Source: Lactobacillus pasteurii DSM 23907 = CRBIP 24.76 (lineage in GTDB: Bacteria > Bacillota > Bacilli > Lactobacillales > Lactobacillaceae). Taken from it: 64,000 nt of DNA. Shown one piece after another: positions 43,593 through 53,149 of the stretch. A program made the position numbers and the translations under genes. The stretch is taken from NCBI RefSeq assembly GCF_000297025.1, contig NZ_CAKD01000023.1, positions 124,001 to 188,000 on the forward strand, in the 5' to 3' direction. The notes below the pieces were generated by a model. The model saw only the letters and a program-made list of their open reading frames with translations, did not search any database and was not told the origin of the DNA. How positions within the stretch are numbered: the first letter of the stretch is position 1; every line of letters begins with the position of its first letter.

Positions 43593-45290
43593 TTATCTCA
43601 ACTCTTTTTCAACAAAATCAGTTAAATCATCAATATGTACTTCGACTGCTTCGCTATCGCCTGGGTGTTTTACTTCAACAATACCTTCGCTGGCCTTGCG
43701 TCCGATTGTGATTCTAATTGGTGCACCAAGCAAGTCAGCATCGTTGAACTTAACACCTGGACGTTCCTTACGGTCATCGTATAAAACATCGTATGAAACA
43801 GAAAGTTCTTTTTCAAGTTTTTCAGCCAAAGCAGTTTGTTCATCATCGTTCATCTTCATTTGAATAATGTGAACTTCAAATGGAGCAATTTCTTTTGGCC
43901 AAGCAATTCCATTTTCAGTTAAGTGTTGTTCAACAACTGCTGACAACATTCTAGTTACACCAATACCATATGATCCCATGATAACTGGTTGAGTCTTTCC
44001 ATTGTTGTCTAAGAAGTCAGCACCCATAGTTTCAGTGTAGTAAGTACCTAACTTAAAGATGTGACCTACTTCAATTGAAGTTGTAAATTTAAGTGGTTCG
44101 TGATCAATTGGGTCTGGTTCGCCTTCGTTAGCAGTTCTAATGTCAGCAAATTCATCAACCTTAAAATCACGATCTAAATTAGCATTTTCGTATTGGTAGT
44201 CAGTTTCATTAGCACCAACAACTACGTTGAACAGGTTCTTAACAGTTTCATCAGCAACAATCTTGTCTGCCCAAGCTGCATCAACAGGACCAACTCCGCC
44301 TTTAGCACTACCTGTAATTTCAATTAATTCTTCAGCAGTTGCTTCACGTACTTCATCAGCATCAAGAACATGGCCCAACTTAACTTTGTTGATTTGCTTA
44401 TCACCACGGATCAAAACTAAAACCTTTTGATCATCAGCAACAAATAAAATACTCTTAACAATTCTAGTAGCTGGAACTTTCAAGAAAGCAGCCAATTTTT
44501 CAATTGAGTCACAATCTGGTGTTGCAACCTTAGTCAATTCCTTTAATTCTTCTGGTTCTTGCTTAAAGGTATCGATACTCTTAGCCATTTCCAAGTTAGC
44601 AGCGTAAGTACCACTTTCGTTAGTTGCAATAGTATCTTCACCGATTGCAGCTGGTGCTTGGAATTCAGTTGAGTTCTTTCCACCCATTGTTCCTGAGTCT
44701 GCAATAACTGGGTGAACCTTAACCCCGCAGCGGTCAAAGATTGCCTTGAAGGCACGTGCTTCATCATCAAATTGTTCATCCAATTGTTCTCTAGTTGCTG
44801 CAAAGCTGTAAGCATCAAGCATGATGAATTCACGGCCACGCAATAATCCGAATCTTGGACGGTTTTCATCACGGAACTTAGTTTGAATTTGGTACAAAGC
44901 AATTGGCATTTGCTTGTAACTCTTTAAATTCTTAGCAATGATTTCGGTGAAAGTTTCTTCATGTGTAGGACCTAATAAACTTTCGCGACCATGACGATCA
45001 GATAGTCTAAACATTTCATCGCCATATTTTTTATACCGACCAGATTCTTGCCACATAGTAGCCGGAAGCAAGTGAGGCATGATCATTTCAGGTACGTTGA
45101 TCTTTTCCATTTCTTCTTCCATGATGTTTTCAGCCTTGCGCAAAACTCTGTAACCAAGTGGCAAGTATGAGTAAACACCAGCCGTAACCTGTCTAATATA
45201 TCCACCACGTAACATCAACTTGTGGCTTTCTGCCACAGCATCTGAAGGTGCCTCTTTCAAAGTAGGCATGAAAAATTTTGATTGTCGCAT
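43593..45290 (-). CDS. proS: Prolyl-tRNA synthetase (bacterial type with editing domain)
   Basis: 565 residues. Class II synthetase: motif 1 near EEEMEKINVPEMIMPHLLP, motif 2 FRDENRPRFGLLRGREFIMLDAY (in part), YbaK-like INS editing domain (about 225-385, ATRIVKSILFVADD, SAKGGVGPVDAAWA), motif 3 GSYGIGVTRMLSAVVEQ, and an anticodon-binding C terminus. ATG 45290 follows AGGAG. Between rseP and polC, the standard Firmicute order. Confidence 0.98.
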   Translation of the reverse strand: MRQSKFFMPTLKEAPSDAVAESHKLMLRGGYIRQVTAGVYSYLPLGYRVLRKAENIMEEEMEKINVPEMIMPHLLPATMWQESGRYKKYGDEMFRLSDRHGRESLLGPTHEETFTEIIAKNLKSYKQMPIALYQIQTKFRDENRPRFGLLRGREFIMLDAYSFAATREQLDEQFDDEARAFKAIFDRCGVKVHPVIADSGTMGGKNSTEFQAPAAIGEDTIATNESGTYAANLEMAKSIDTFKQEPEELKELTKVATPDCDSIEKLAAFLKVPATRIVKSILFVADDQKVLVLIRGDKQINKVKLGHVLDADEVREATAEELIEITGSAKGGVGPVDAAWADKIVADETVKNLFNVVVGANETDYQYENANLDRDFKVDEFADIRTANEGEPDPIDHEPLKFTTSIEVGHIFKLGTYYTETMGADFLDNNGKTQPVIMGSYGIGVTRMLSAVVEQHLTENGIAWPKEIAPFEVHIIQMKMNDDEQTALAEKLEKELSVSYDVLYDDRKERPGVKFNDADLLGAPIRITIGRKASEGIVEVKHPGDSEAVEVHIDDLTDFVEKELR

Positions 45291-45317
45291 TTTTTCTCCT
45301 AAAATCTAACACATAAA

Positions 45318-46574
45318 TTACTTAATAAAATATCGATAAATATCATTGCCAGTTACCGCAATGATCAACAATAAAAGTAGTCCAAAACCAATCAACTCAA
45401 CGATTGCTTCATGTTCCTGGGAAATTGGCTTGCCTCTGACTAATTCAATCAGATTCAAAAGCAATTTTCCACCATCTAGTCCTGGAATTGGAATCAAGTT
45501 AACAATTCCTAAGTTGATTGAGATCATTGCTAAAAAGGCTAATACGTAGGTTACACCCATTTGCGAAACTTGTGCAGTTTGCGAGTATATTCCAACGGGA
45601 CCTGAAAGCTTATTTAAGCTGAAGTGTCTAAACAGATTTCCTACAGCATTAAAAATCAATCCAGTAGTTGATACGGCAGTTGACCAACCTCGAGACAACT
45701 TCAGGCCAATTGCTTCGTTGGTCTTAGCTTGAATACCAATTTGATAGTAATCGCCATTAGCTGTTTTGACCTTCTTTGGCTTTATTATAACCTTGCGAGT
45801 TTGACCTTTAGTTTGAACTTCAAAGGCCATCTTTTTGCCCTTGCTTTGTTCAATTGCAGTTGAAATATCGTTGAAGTTTGCAATCTTTTTATTATCAATT
45901 TTGACAATTTTATCTCCAGCAACCAGCTGAGCTGTCTTTGCAGGAGAGTTGGTCATTACCTTGGAAATTTCATTTGTTCCAGGACCTGGAATTGTCAAAG
46001 ACCAAATGATAAAGACCACAAAGCCTAAGACGATATTCATGAAAGGTCCAGCAAAATTTACTGCCAACTTCTGCCATACATTAGCCTGTTGAAATTGTCG
46101 ATTTCGCGGTGCAATTACCAATTCGGTTTTATTTTTTTCGATAATAGTCGCATCAGGATCAACTTCAAAAGTTCTTTGCTTTTCTTCATCGCCATTCTCA
46201 TAGCCATGAATCTTCAAATCGTCAACTAAATCTGCTTGAGTAATTTGAACTGGAATTCCTTCAATTGGCAAATCTGACTCTGATGCATCGATTCTAATAA
46301 CCTTGCCTTGGTTATTCAAAGCCAAGACAACTGTAATACCTGGATCAAGTTTGCTTTCATCATCAACGCCAGCTAGACGAACATATCCACCTAGCGGCAA
46401 CCATCTGATTGTGTAAGTCGTAGTGCTTCTTCTTAATTGGAAAAGCTTAGGACCCATTCCGATTGAGAATTCTCTAACTAAAATCCCAGATTTTTTAGCC
46501 ACGATAAAATGCCCGAATTCATGGACGAAAACGAGCAGGCCGAATACTACTAAAAAGATTAATATACCTTTCAC
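45318..46574 (-). CDS. rseP: Intramembrane site-2 metalloprotease RseP/Eep
   Basis: 418 residues. The zinc motif FVHEFGHFIVAKK (about 15-27) lies in the first helix. A PDZ domain (about 205-275, PAKTAQLVAGDKIVKIDNKK) and the second metal motif NLIPIPGLDGGKLL follow (about residue 365). It cleaves membrane-spanning signal peptides and anti-sigma factors. GTG 46574 start without a strong ribosome site; 14 bases after cdsA. Confidence 0.96.
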   Translation of the reverse strand: MKGILIFLVVFGLLVFVHEFGHFIVAKKSGILVREFSIGMGPKLFQLRRSTTTYTIRWLPLGGYVRLAGVDDESKLDPGITVVLALNNQGKVIRIDASESDLPIEGIPVQITQADLVDDLKIHGYENGDEEKQRTFEVDPDATIIEKNKTELVIAPRNRQFQQANVWQKLAVNFAGPFMNIVLGFVVFIIWSLTIPGPGTNEISKVMTNSPAKTAQLVAGDKIVKIDNKKIANFNDISTAIEQSKGKKMAFEVQTKGQTRKVIIKPKKVKTANGDYYQIGIQAKTNEAIGLKLSRGWSTAVSTTGLIFNAVGNLFRHFSLNKLSGPVGIYSQTAQVSQMGVTYVLAFLAMISINLGIVNLIPIPGLDGGKLLLNLIELVRGKPISQEHEAIVELIGFGLLLLLIIAVTGNDIYRYFIK

Positions 46575-46588
46575 TAGCGATCAACTTT

Positions 46589-47389
46589 CTAATGAACAAT
46601 TCCTAAGACAGATGCTACTACTGGCAAAACAAAGAGCATACTGTCAAATCTGTCTAAAATACCACCGTGGCCTGGTAGAATTTTACCTGAATCTTTCACA
46701 CCATAGAATCTCTTGTAAGCAGATTCGACCAAATCACCCATTTGGCCTACGATTGACAAGAAGAAGGCCATAATAATCAAAGTGGTTTGTGAGAAATCAA
46801 TGTGTACGAAAGCAAGGTAAATAGCTGAAAAGGCCAAAGCACAAACAACTGCACCGATGGATCCTTCCCAGGTCTTGTTTGGACTGATAACTGGCCATAA
46901 CTTATGACGACCAAACTTGCGTCCGATCATGTAAGCACCAATATCAGTAGACCAAACAACTACGAATACGTAGCAAAGTAAGAAGAGTCCATCACTGCTA
47001 AAGTTTCTAATGGCTGACATGTAATGGAAACCTGTACCAATGTAAAGTGATGCAATAGTATAAACACCAACATCATCAAAGGTTGTCTTATTCTTTGACA
47101 AGACAGTCCAAGTCAACATAAGCATGATCAAAGCAAAGTATACTCCGTACTTGCTCCAACCAAAAGGCATATTCTTAAAGAATGCATCAGGTACAGTCCA
47201 AGTCAAAGTAGCCAATAAAGCTAACAAGAAATCGATTGAAACCAAAAGTTGTTTCTTCATCAAAAAGACTTCACTAATACCTACCGCTGCTAAGGCGACG
47301 GTCAACCAATCCATCCAAACCCCACCTAAGAGGACAATTGGAATAAATAATATCAAAGCAATAACTGCTGTAATAACACGTTGTTTCAT
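46589..47389 (-). CDS. cdsA: Phosphatidate cytidylyltransferase
   Basis: 266 residues and about eight helices. Makes CDP-diacylglycerol from phosphatidic acid and CTP. Motifs: DIGAYMIGRKFGRHKLWPVISPNKTWEG (in part) and the C-terminal family signature DSGKILPGHGGILDRFDSML. 15 bases after uppS. Confidence 0.97.
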   Translation of the reverse strand: MKQRVITAVIALILFIPIVLLGGVWMDWLTVALAAVGISEVFLMKKQLLVSIDFLLALLATLTWTVPDAFFKNMPFGWSKYGVYFALIMLMLTWTVLSKNKTTFDDVGVYTIASLYIGTGFHYMSAIRNFSSDGLFLLCYVFVVVWSTDIGAYMIGRKFGRHKLWPVISPNKTWEGSIGAVVCALAFSAIYLAFVHIDFSQTTLIIMAFFLSIVGQMGDLVESAYKRFYGVKDSGKILPGHGGILDRFDSMLFVLPVVASVLGIVH

Positions 47390-47404
47390 AAAACCTATCT
47401 TAAT

Positions 47405-48139
47405 CTAACTATCCGACTCGTCTACTTTACCAAAGCGCCGATCTCGGTGCTGGTAATTTTCAACAAACATTTTTAAATCATTCTCATCAAAGTCTGGCCA
47501 ATTCTTATCGCTAAAAGCTAATTCCGTATAAGCAAGCTGCCACAATAAGAAATTGGAAATTCTTTGTTCGCCAGAAGTTCTAATCAACAGATCTGGATCG
47601 CTGTAGGTTTGGAATTTTGCAGTCATTAAATGCTGACTAATTGTAGCCTCATCGATTTCATCTGCTGGTAGCTTTCCTTGAGCTACTTCCTTGGCAATTC
47701 CTTGCACAGCGCTGACAATTTCTCGTCTAGAACCATAGTTAAAAGCAAAGTTCAAAACTAAACCAGTATTATCCTTAGTATCCTCCATTGCCTTAGTAAC
47801 AATATCTAATGTTTTAGCAGGAAGTTCATCCAAGTAACCCATAATGTTTACTTTGACGTTATTTTCGATCAAAGTTGGCATATACTTGTCAAAAAAGCGA
47901 ACTGGCAAATTCATCAGATAAGCAACTTCTTCTTTCGGACGGGCCCAATTTTCAGTTGAAAAAGCATAAAGCGTCAAAACCTTAATTCCAAGCTTATTGG
48001 CCGCTAGAGCAATTTTTTGAACATTGTCCATGCCTTCACGGTGGCCATAAAATCTTGGCTGATGACGCTTTTTAGCCCATCGTCCGTTACCATCCATGAT
48101 GATTGCGAGATGATTTAATTCATTTTCCTTTTTACCCAT
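47405..48139 (-). CDS. uppS: Undecaprenyl diphosphate synthase
   Basis: 244 residues. Condenses isopentenyl-PP onto farnesyl-PP to build the C55 carrier for cell-wall synthesis. Motifs: [15 protein letters not shown] (catalytic Asp about 16), [15 protein letters not shown], and [24 protein letters not shown] 48139 overlaps the frr stop by one base (TAATG). Confidence 0.98.
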   Translation of the reverse strand: MGKKENELNHLAIIMDGNGRWAKKRHQPRFYGHREGMDNVQKIALAANKLGIKVLTLYAFSTENWARPKEEVAYLMNLPVRFFDKYMPTLIENNVKVNIMGYLDELPAKTLDIVTKAMEDTKDNTGLVLNFAFNYGSRREIVSAVQGIAKEVAQGKLPADEIDEATISQHLMTAKFQTYSDPDLLIRTSGEQRISNFLLWQLAYTELAFSDKNWPDFDENDLKMFVENYQHRDRRFGKVDESDS

Positions 48140-48702
48140 TATTTACCTTGAGTAATTTCTTTTCTCTTTTCATCAGCAAGTTGGTCGATCTTCTTAGTTG
48201 CATCGTCGGTTACCTTTTGTACTTGCTTTTCCAAATTTCTTTGTTCGTCTTCAGTAATTTCGTCATCGTTCTTCAAACGCTTCAAAGCGTTCATTGCATC
48301 ACGACGAACATTTCTTACTGCAATCTTTGCATCTTCTGCTTCCTTACCAACTTGCTTGGCAATTTCTTGACGTCTTTCACCAGTCAATTGTGGGATAACC
48401 AATCTAATTACCTTACCATCGTTTGCTGGAGTCAAGCCCAAGTTTGAAGCAAGCAATGCATGTTCAATGTTGTCTAAACTGTTGATATCGTATGGAGTAA
48501 TCAACAAAACTCTTGGCTCTGGAATACTTACGCTTGACATTTGAGTCAATGGAGTTGGAGCTCCATAGTAATCTACTTGAATACCTTCCAATAAACCTGC
48601 ATTAGCTACGCCCGCACGAATAGATGCTAGATTTCTTTGGAAAACCTTGATTGATTTTTCCATATTTTCCTTAGCAGTTGAAATTACTTCGTTGTTATCC
48701 AT
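48139..48702 (-). CDS. frr: Ribosome recycling factor
   Basis: 187 residues. Splits post-termination ribosomes with EF-G. Family motifs: [42 protein letters not shown] (in part), and the helical [18 protein letters not shown] segment. ATG 48702 overlaps the pyrH stop by one base. Confidence 0.98.
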   Translation of the reverse strand: MDNNEVISTAKENMEKSIKVFQRNLASIRAGVANAGLLEGIQVDYYGAPTPLTQMSSVSIPEPRVLLITPYDINSLDNIEHALLASNLGLTPANDGKVIRLVIPQLTGERRQEIAKQVGKEAEDAKIAVRNVRRDAMNALKRLKNDDEITEDEQRNLEKQVQKVTDDATKKIDQLADEKRKEITQGK

Positions 48703-49430
48703 TATTTCTTTCCTCCTTCGATTACAGTACCGATGTTTTCACCTAATACTACCTTTTCAATATTGCCTGGTGTATTGATGTTAAAGACGATCAATGGGAT
48801 ATCTGTATCCATTGACAATGAACTAGCAGTTCTGTCCATAACCTTCAAATTCTTAGCAATAATTTCAAGTTGAGTTAATTCACTGTACTTAGTTGCTGTT
48901 GGATCAAGCTTTGGATCAGCTGAGTAAACTCCATCAACACCATTTTTGGCCATCAAAATTACATCTGCATTGATTTCTGCAGCACGCAAGGCAGCAGTAG
49001 TATCAGTAGAGAAGTAAGGGTTTCCTGTACCACCACCAAAGATAACTACGCGACCCTTTTCAAAGTGACGTACAGCCTTTCTTCTGATGTAAGGCTCTGC
49101 CACTTGGCGCATTTCAATTGAAGTTTGTACTCTAGTTGGAACACCAACATGCTCTAAACCATCTTGCAAAGCAAGAGCGTTCATAATAGTTGCCAACATT
49201 CCCATGTAATCAGCTTGTGCACGTTCCATTCCGAGCTTTGCACCAGTTTCGCCGCGCCACATATTTCCGCCGCCAACTACGATACCAACTTCGACTCCTA
49301 AATCGTGTACAGTCTTAATTTCTTTTGCCAAGTGAGCGATAACTGCTGGATTAATTCCAACCTTTTCTTCACCTGCTAATGCTTCACCTGAAATTTTTAA
49401 AATTATTCTCTTGTACTTAACTTGACTCAT
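48702..49430 (-). CDS. pyrH: Uridylate kinase
   Basis: 242 residues. UMP to UDP, amino-acid-kinase fold. Motifs: [48 protein letters not shown] and [20 protein letters not shown] 49430 follows GGAGG. First gene of pyrH-frr-uppS-cdsA-rseP-proS-polC; separated from tsf by a terminator, so it needs its own promoter in 49440-49520. Confidence 0.98.
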   Translation of the reverse strand: MSQVKYKRIILKISGEALAGEEKVGINPAVIAHLAKEIKTVHDLGVEVGIVVGGGNMWRGETGAKLGMERAQADYMGMLATIMNALALQDGLEHVGVPTRVQTSIEMRQVAEPYIRRKAVRHFEKGRVVIFGGGTGNPYFSTDTTAALRAAEINADVILMAKNGVDGVYSADPKLDPTATKYSELTQLEIIAKNLKVMDRTASSLSMDTDIPLIVFNINTPGNIEKVVLGENIGTVIEGGKK

Positions 49431-49523
49431 AGCAACCTCCTGTTATAGCTTTAAATATTCTACCATTAAAAACAGTTGTTGTGGAATATCTAAACAAACT
49501 CATTATTAAATTTTTTACAAAAA

Positions 49524-49558
49524 CAAAAAAAGAGAATGGAAATCATTCCATTCTCCAC
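49524..49558 (-). terminator. tsf terminator
   Basis: On the minus strand GAGAATGGAATGATTTCCATTCTC forms a tight hairpin followed by TTTTTTT. Confidence 0.92.
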
Positions 49559-49569
49559 AAAGAAATTTA

Positions 49570-50445
49570 TTATCTCATTTGTTCACGAACTTCAGCAGCA
49601 AAGTCTTCTTGCTTCTTTTCGATACCTTCACCAACTTCGTAGCGAGTGAATGATACTACTTCAGCATTTTGTGACTTAGCGTATTCACCAACAGTCATGT
49701 CGCCATCCTTAACGTAAGCTTGATCTACTAATGAGATTTCGCTCAAGTACTTGTTTACACGACCTTCTACGATCTTAGGAATAATGTTAGCTGGCTTACC
49801 TTCGTTTTCAGTTTCCTTAGTAAATACAGCCTTGTGTCTTTCCAATTCAGAAGCTGGTACTGAGTTCTTGTCTAAGTATTCTGGGTTGATTGCTGCTACG
49901 TGCATTGCGATGTTCTTAGCAGCTTCTTCGTTGCCACCCTTTAAAGTAACAACAGAAACAATAGCACCACCATTGTGCTTGTAAGCACCAAATACTTCGT
50001 CATCAGTCTTTGAAATAAGATCGAATCTTCTCAAAGTAATCTTTTCACCGATAACTGCAGTCATGTTAGTGATAACTTCACCCATAGTTGAGTCACCCAT
50101 AGGTGCCTTCAAAGCTTCTTCAACGTTAGCTGGCTTGCTTGCCAAAATAGCGTCAGTAATGTCGCCAACTAAGTTGATGAACTTGTCGTTAGTAGCAACG
50201 AAGTCAGTTTCTGAGTTAACTTCAACCAAAACAGCGTTGTTGCCATCGATAGCAAATGCAGCTAAACCTTCAGCAGCAGTACGGCCAGCCTTCTTAGCAG
50301 CCTTAGCGATACCACTTTCTCTTAAGATATCGATAGCCTTTTCGATGTCACCGTCAGCTTTAACTAAAGCCTTCTTTGAGTCCATCATACCTGCGCCAGT
50401 ACGTTCACGCAATTCCTTAACTTGCTTTGCAGTAATTTGTGCCAT
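49570..50445 (-). CDS. tsf: Translation elongation factor Ts
   Basis: 291 residues. Guanine nucleotide exchange factor for EF-Tu. N-terminal UBA-like VKELRERTGAGMMDSKKALVKADGD, core ESGIAKAAKKAGRTAAEGL and NSETDFVATNDKF, then EF-TS repeats. ATG 50445 follows AGGAGG. Downstream of rpsB in the usual pair. Confidence 0.98.
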   Translation of the reverse strand: MAQITAKQVKELRERTGAGMMDSKKALVKADGDIEKAIDILRESGIAKAAKKAGRTAAEGLAAFAIDGNNAVLVEVNSETDFVATNDKFINLVGDITDAILASKPANVEEALKAPMGDSTMGEVITNMTAVIGEKITLRRFDLISKTDDEVFGAYKHNGGAIVSVVTLKGGNEEAAKNIAMHVAAINPEYLDKNSVPASELERHKAVFTKETENEGKPANIIPKIVEGRVNKYLSEISLVDQAYVKDGDMTVGEYAKSQNAEVVSFTRYEVGEGIEKKQEDFAAEVREQMR

Positions 50446-50482
50446 TAGCTAGTCCTCCTAGAACTTGTAACAGTAATAAAAA

Positions 50483-51256
50483 CTATTCTTCTTCTGAAGC
50501 TTCAGGGTTTACGATACCTTCTGAATCGTCAGCGTTTTCTTCAAAGTCTGCTTCAACAGCTTGGCTGTCGTCTTGACCTTGTTGACCTTCGATGATAGCA
50601 TCAGCCATAGCACCTGCGATCAAACGAGTTGCACGAATTGCATCGTCGTTTGATGGAATTACAACGTCAACTGGGTCTGGATCAGTGTTAGTGTCAACCA
50701 TAGCAACAACTGGAATACCCAAGATGTTTGCTTCGTGAACAGCAATCTTTTCCTTCTTAGGGTCAACTACGAACAATACATCAGGAATTCTTGGCATATC
50801 TTCGATACCGCCCAAGAACTTTTGAAGCTTGTCCATTTCCTTAGTCAAAAGAGCAACTTCCTTCTTTGGAAGTACTTCAAAAGTACCGTCTTCTGACATA
50901 GTCTTCAATTCCTTCAATCTCTTAACACGACTTTGGATAGTGGTCCAGTTAGTCAAAGTACCACCTAACCAACGTTGGTTAACGAAGTATTGACCAGCGC
51001 GAGTTGCTTCTTCAGCAATTGAGTCTTGAGCTTGCTTCTTAGTACCAACAAACAAGAATACGCCACCATCTTGAGCTACAGCCTTAACAAAGTTGTAAGC
51101 GTCGTCTAACATCTTGATAGTCTTTTGCAAGTCAATGATGTAGATACCGTTTCTTTGAGTGAAAATGTAAGGAGCCATCTTAGGGTTCCATCTTCTAGTT
51201 TGGTGACCAAAGTGTACACCAGCTTCAAGCAATTGCTTCATTGATACAACTGTCAT
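50483..51256 (-). CDS. rpsB: 30S ribosomal protein S2
   Basis: 257 residues. Motifs: [63 protein letters not shown] and [23 protein letters not shown] (in part). It ends in an acidic tail of about 30 residues. ATG 51256 follows AGGAGG. Preceded by a structured leader that may mediate feedback control. Confidence 0.99.
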   Translation of the reverse strand: MTVVSMKQLLEAGVHFGHQTRRWNPKMAPYIFTQRNGIYIIDLQKTIKMLDDAYNFVKAVAQDGGVFLFVGTKKQAQDSIAEEATRAGQYFVNQRWLGGTLTNWTTIQSRVKRLKELKTMSEDGTFEVLPKKEVALLTKEMDKLQKFLGGIEDMPRIPDVLFVVDPKKEKIAVHEANILGIPVVAMVDTNTDPDPVDVVIPSNDDAIRATRLIAGAMADAIIEGQQGQDDSQAVEADFEENADDSEGIVNPEASEEE

Positions 51257-51286
51257 AATAAAAATTCCTCCTAGGTTTTAATCCTC

Positions 51287-51347
51287 TCAAGCGTTCATTT
51301 CAGTACCTTACCACTACCTTGGGCACCGTGGTACCGATCGCTCTTGA
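51287..51347 (-). promoter_or_regulatory. Structured rpsB leader (candidate S2 autoregulatory RNA)
   Basis: In minus-strand RNA, UCAAG (51347-51343) pairs with CUUGA and CG with CG at the base of a stem. CGGUACC (51336-51330) pairs with GGUACUG (51307-51301), enclosing ACGGUGCCCAAGGUAGUGG. This compact stem-internal-loop structure lies some 30 bases before rpsB. Confidence 0.55.
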
Positions 51348-51382
51348 TGTGTTATATGCATGCAAATACAGCATACTTGCAT

Positions 51383-51411
51383 ATTTTACTAAAAAATTTT
51401 TTCAATTGCAA
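51383..51411 (-). promoter_or_regulatory. rpsB-tsf promoter
   Basis: TTGCAA (51411-51406), 17-base spacer, TAAAAT (51388-51383). The -35 box overlaps the 3' end of the upstream methyltransferase gene; the leader to rpsB is about 120 bases. Confidence 0.7.
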
Positions 51412-52442
51412 GAATTCCAATCAACATTATGCTCATTTAAAAATTTTTCTTTCCATTTGCGATCATGATGTTTAAACCAGTATTCTCGCTTAAGCGCAGC
51501 ACTTTTATTGTCGAAAGTTTCAAAATAAATCATTTGAACCGGTCTGCGCGACTTAGTATATTTTGCACCCTTGCCTAGATTATGCATTTGCAAGCGATGC
51601 TTCAAATCATCAGTATATCCCCCATAAAAGCTACCATCATTGCAGAGCAAGACATAGAAGTAATAATTTTTCTGCTCCCGCTTTTTTCGTTCTTCATCGC
51701 TTTCGCGGATTACTTTTTGAATGGCTGGCAAAAATTTTCCTTCCTCATCGTGGACTTCAATTGCATCTTTTAAAACTGTTCCATCAGAGGCAGTATGTTT
51801 TACAGCTTCAACAATGATCAAGTTGGTATTTTCGCTGTGGTGAGAAACAAATGGCTGGATGAGCTTTACACTCAAGTCATGCTTCATACAATAGTAGCAA
51901 ATTTCGCCTAAACGCTCTGGCCGATGAACCATGAACATTTTTCCTTTCATTTTCAAAAGCGAGCTGGCCGTTTCAATTATTTGCTCTAAATTGATCAAAA
52001 TTTCATGCCGAGCAATCGCCTTTTTGGGATCAGGATTGATCTCATGGCCTTCCTGCATCTTGAAATATGGCGGGTTGACCGTAACTACGTCATAGCTATC
52101 TTTTCTCAAAAAATTAGGTGCATTCAATACATTGTCTTGGTAGACTTCGATTCGATTCTCGTAGCCATTTAATTCAATTGATCTTTTAGCTTGAGAAACA
52201 ATCTCGGGTTGAATTTCAATTGCATCATATTTCGCCTCGTTAAAATAGGCCATGTAAATAGTTGCCGCACAATTACCAGCACATAGATCCGCTACTTTCG
52301 AGCGATTTTTGATTGCTTCTTTTGCCCAGTTGGCTAGCAATAGTGTATCCATTGAAAAGCTAAACGCTGTCTTGTTTTGGATGATTTTTAAGTTGTCGCT
52401 GTATATATAATCGATTCGTTCATTTTCCTTAAGTTCAACCAT
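51402..52442 (-). CDS. Fusion of TrmN6-like methyltransferase and GIY-YIG nuclease-like domain
   Basis: 346 residues. Residues 1-250 are a class I SAM methyltransferase of the YabB/TrmN6 type: SMDTLLLANWA, VADLCAGNCAATIYMA, and the adenine-N6 catalytic motif VTVNPPYFK. Residues about 260-346 are a GIY-YIG domain of the UPF0213/YazA group: YYFYVLLCNDGSFYGGYTDD, KYTKSRRPVQMIYFE and ALKREYWFKHHDRKWKEKFL. In B. subtilis these are separate neighbouring genes (yabB, yazA). The first domain probably methylates tRNA adenine; the role of the second is unknown. Confidence 0.9.
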   Translation of the reverse strand: MVELKENERIDYIYSDNLKIIQNKTAFSFSMDTLLLANWAKEAIKNRSKVADLCAGNCAATIYMAYFNEAKYDAIEIQPEIVSQAKRSIELNGYENRIEVYQDNVLNAPNFLRKDSYDVVTVNPPYFKMQEGHEINPDPKKAIARHEILINLEQIIETASSLLKMKGKMFMVHRPERLGEICYYCMKHDLSVKLIQPFVSHHSENTNLIIVEAVKHTASDGTVLKDAIEVHDEEGKFLPAIQKVIRESDEERKKREQKNYYFYVLLCNDGSFYGGYTDDLKHRLQMHNLGKGAKYTKSRRPVQMIYFETFDNKSAALKREYWFKHHDRKWKEKFLNEHNVDWNSCN

Positions 52443-52449
52443 AAAATTC

Positions 52450-52477
52450 TTGTCCTCTCGTTTTTGTTTGCTATAAT
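52450..52477 (+). promoter_or_regulatory. plsC promoter
   Basis: TTGTCC (52450-52455), 16-base spacer, TATAAT (52472-52477), ahead of the acyltransferase gene. Confidence 0.7.
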
Positions 52478-52502
52478 ATTTTACATCATTGGAGGGTTTT
52501 AT

Positions 52503-53117
52503 ATGTTTTATCGAATCATCAGACCAATCGCCCGTTTTATTGTTTGGGTATTAAACGGTCATTTGCATGTTTATCACAAAGAAAGAATTCCCAAAGGAAA
52601 TTACATCCTAGTAGCACCCCACAGAACTTGGTGGGAGCCAATTTTATTTGCCTTGGCTGCTAGTCCAATGGAATTTATGTTTATGGCAAAAATTGAATTG
52701 TTTAAGAATCCGGTTCTGCGCTTTATCTTAAAGCATGCTCATGCATTTCCAGTTGATCGCGAGCATCCTGGTCCATCTGTATTAAAAATCCCAGTCAAAG
52801 GGCTCAAAGAAGGAAAAATGTCTTTGGTTATCTTTCCCTCAGGCACCAGGCATTCGGCCGAATTAAAAGGTGGAGCTTTATTAATTGCCAAGATGTCACA
52901 AAAACCCTTGTTGCCAGTAGTTTATCAAGGACCTTTGACTTTTAAGCAATTATTATTGCGCAAGCCATTAAAAGTCAACATTGGCGAGCCTATTTCAATT
53001 GATAAAAAGACTAAATTGACTAAAGAAAATGAAGCCAAAATTTATGGCCAGCTAGAGGCAGCTTGGGATAAAATCGATCAAGAACTTGATCCTAATTTCT
53101 ATTATGTAGCTAAATAA
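52503..53117 (+). CDS. plsC: 1-acyl-glycerol-3-phosphate acyltransferase (PlsC family)
   Basis: 204 residues with an N-terminal membrane-associated helix. Adds the second acyl chain to lysophosphatidic acid. Block I reads APHRTWWEPI, an HX4E instead of the usual HX4D. Block II has HAHAFPVDREHPGPSV, and block III has FPSGTRHS in place of FPEGTRS. ATG 52503 follows GGAGGG; the frame is open to 52464 without a better start. Single gene between divergent and convergent neighbours, with its own promoter and terminator. Confidence 0.9.
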   Translation: MFYRIIRPIARFIVWVLNGHLHVYHKERIPKGNYILVAPHRTWWEPILFALAASPMEFMFMAKIELFKNPVLRFILKHAHAFPVDREHPGPSVLKIPVKGLKEGKMSLVIFPSGTRHSAELKGGALLIAKMSQKPLLPVVYQGPLTFKQLLLRKPLKVNIGEPISIDKKTKLTKENEAKIYGQLEAAWDKIDQELDPNFYYVAK

Positions 53118-53147
53118 AAGAGGCGGTGATGATCACCGCCTCTTTAT
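53117..53147. terminator. Bidirectional terminator between plsC and pepO
   Basis: AAAGAGGCGGTGAT pairs with ATCACCGCCTCTTT, then TATTTTT. Confidence 0.93.
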
Positions 53148-53149
53148 TT

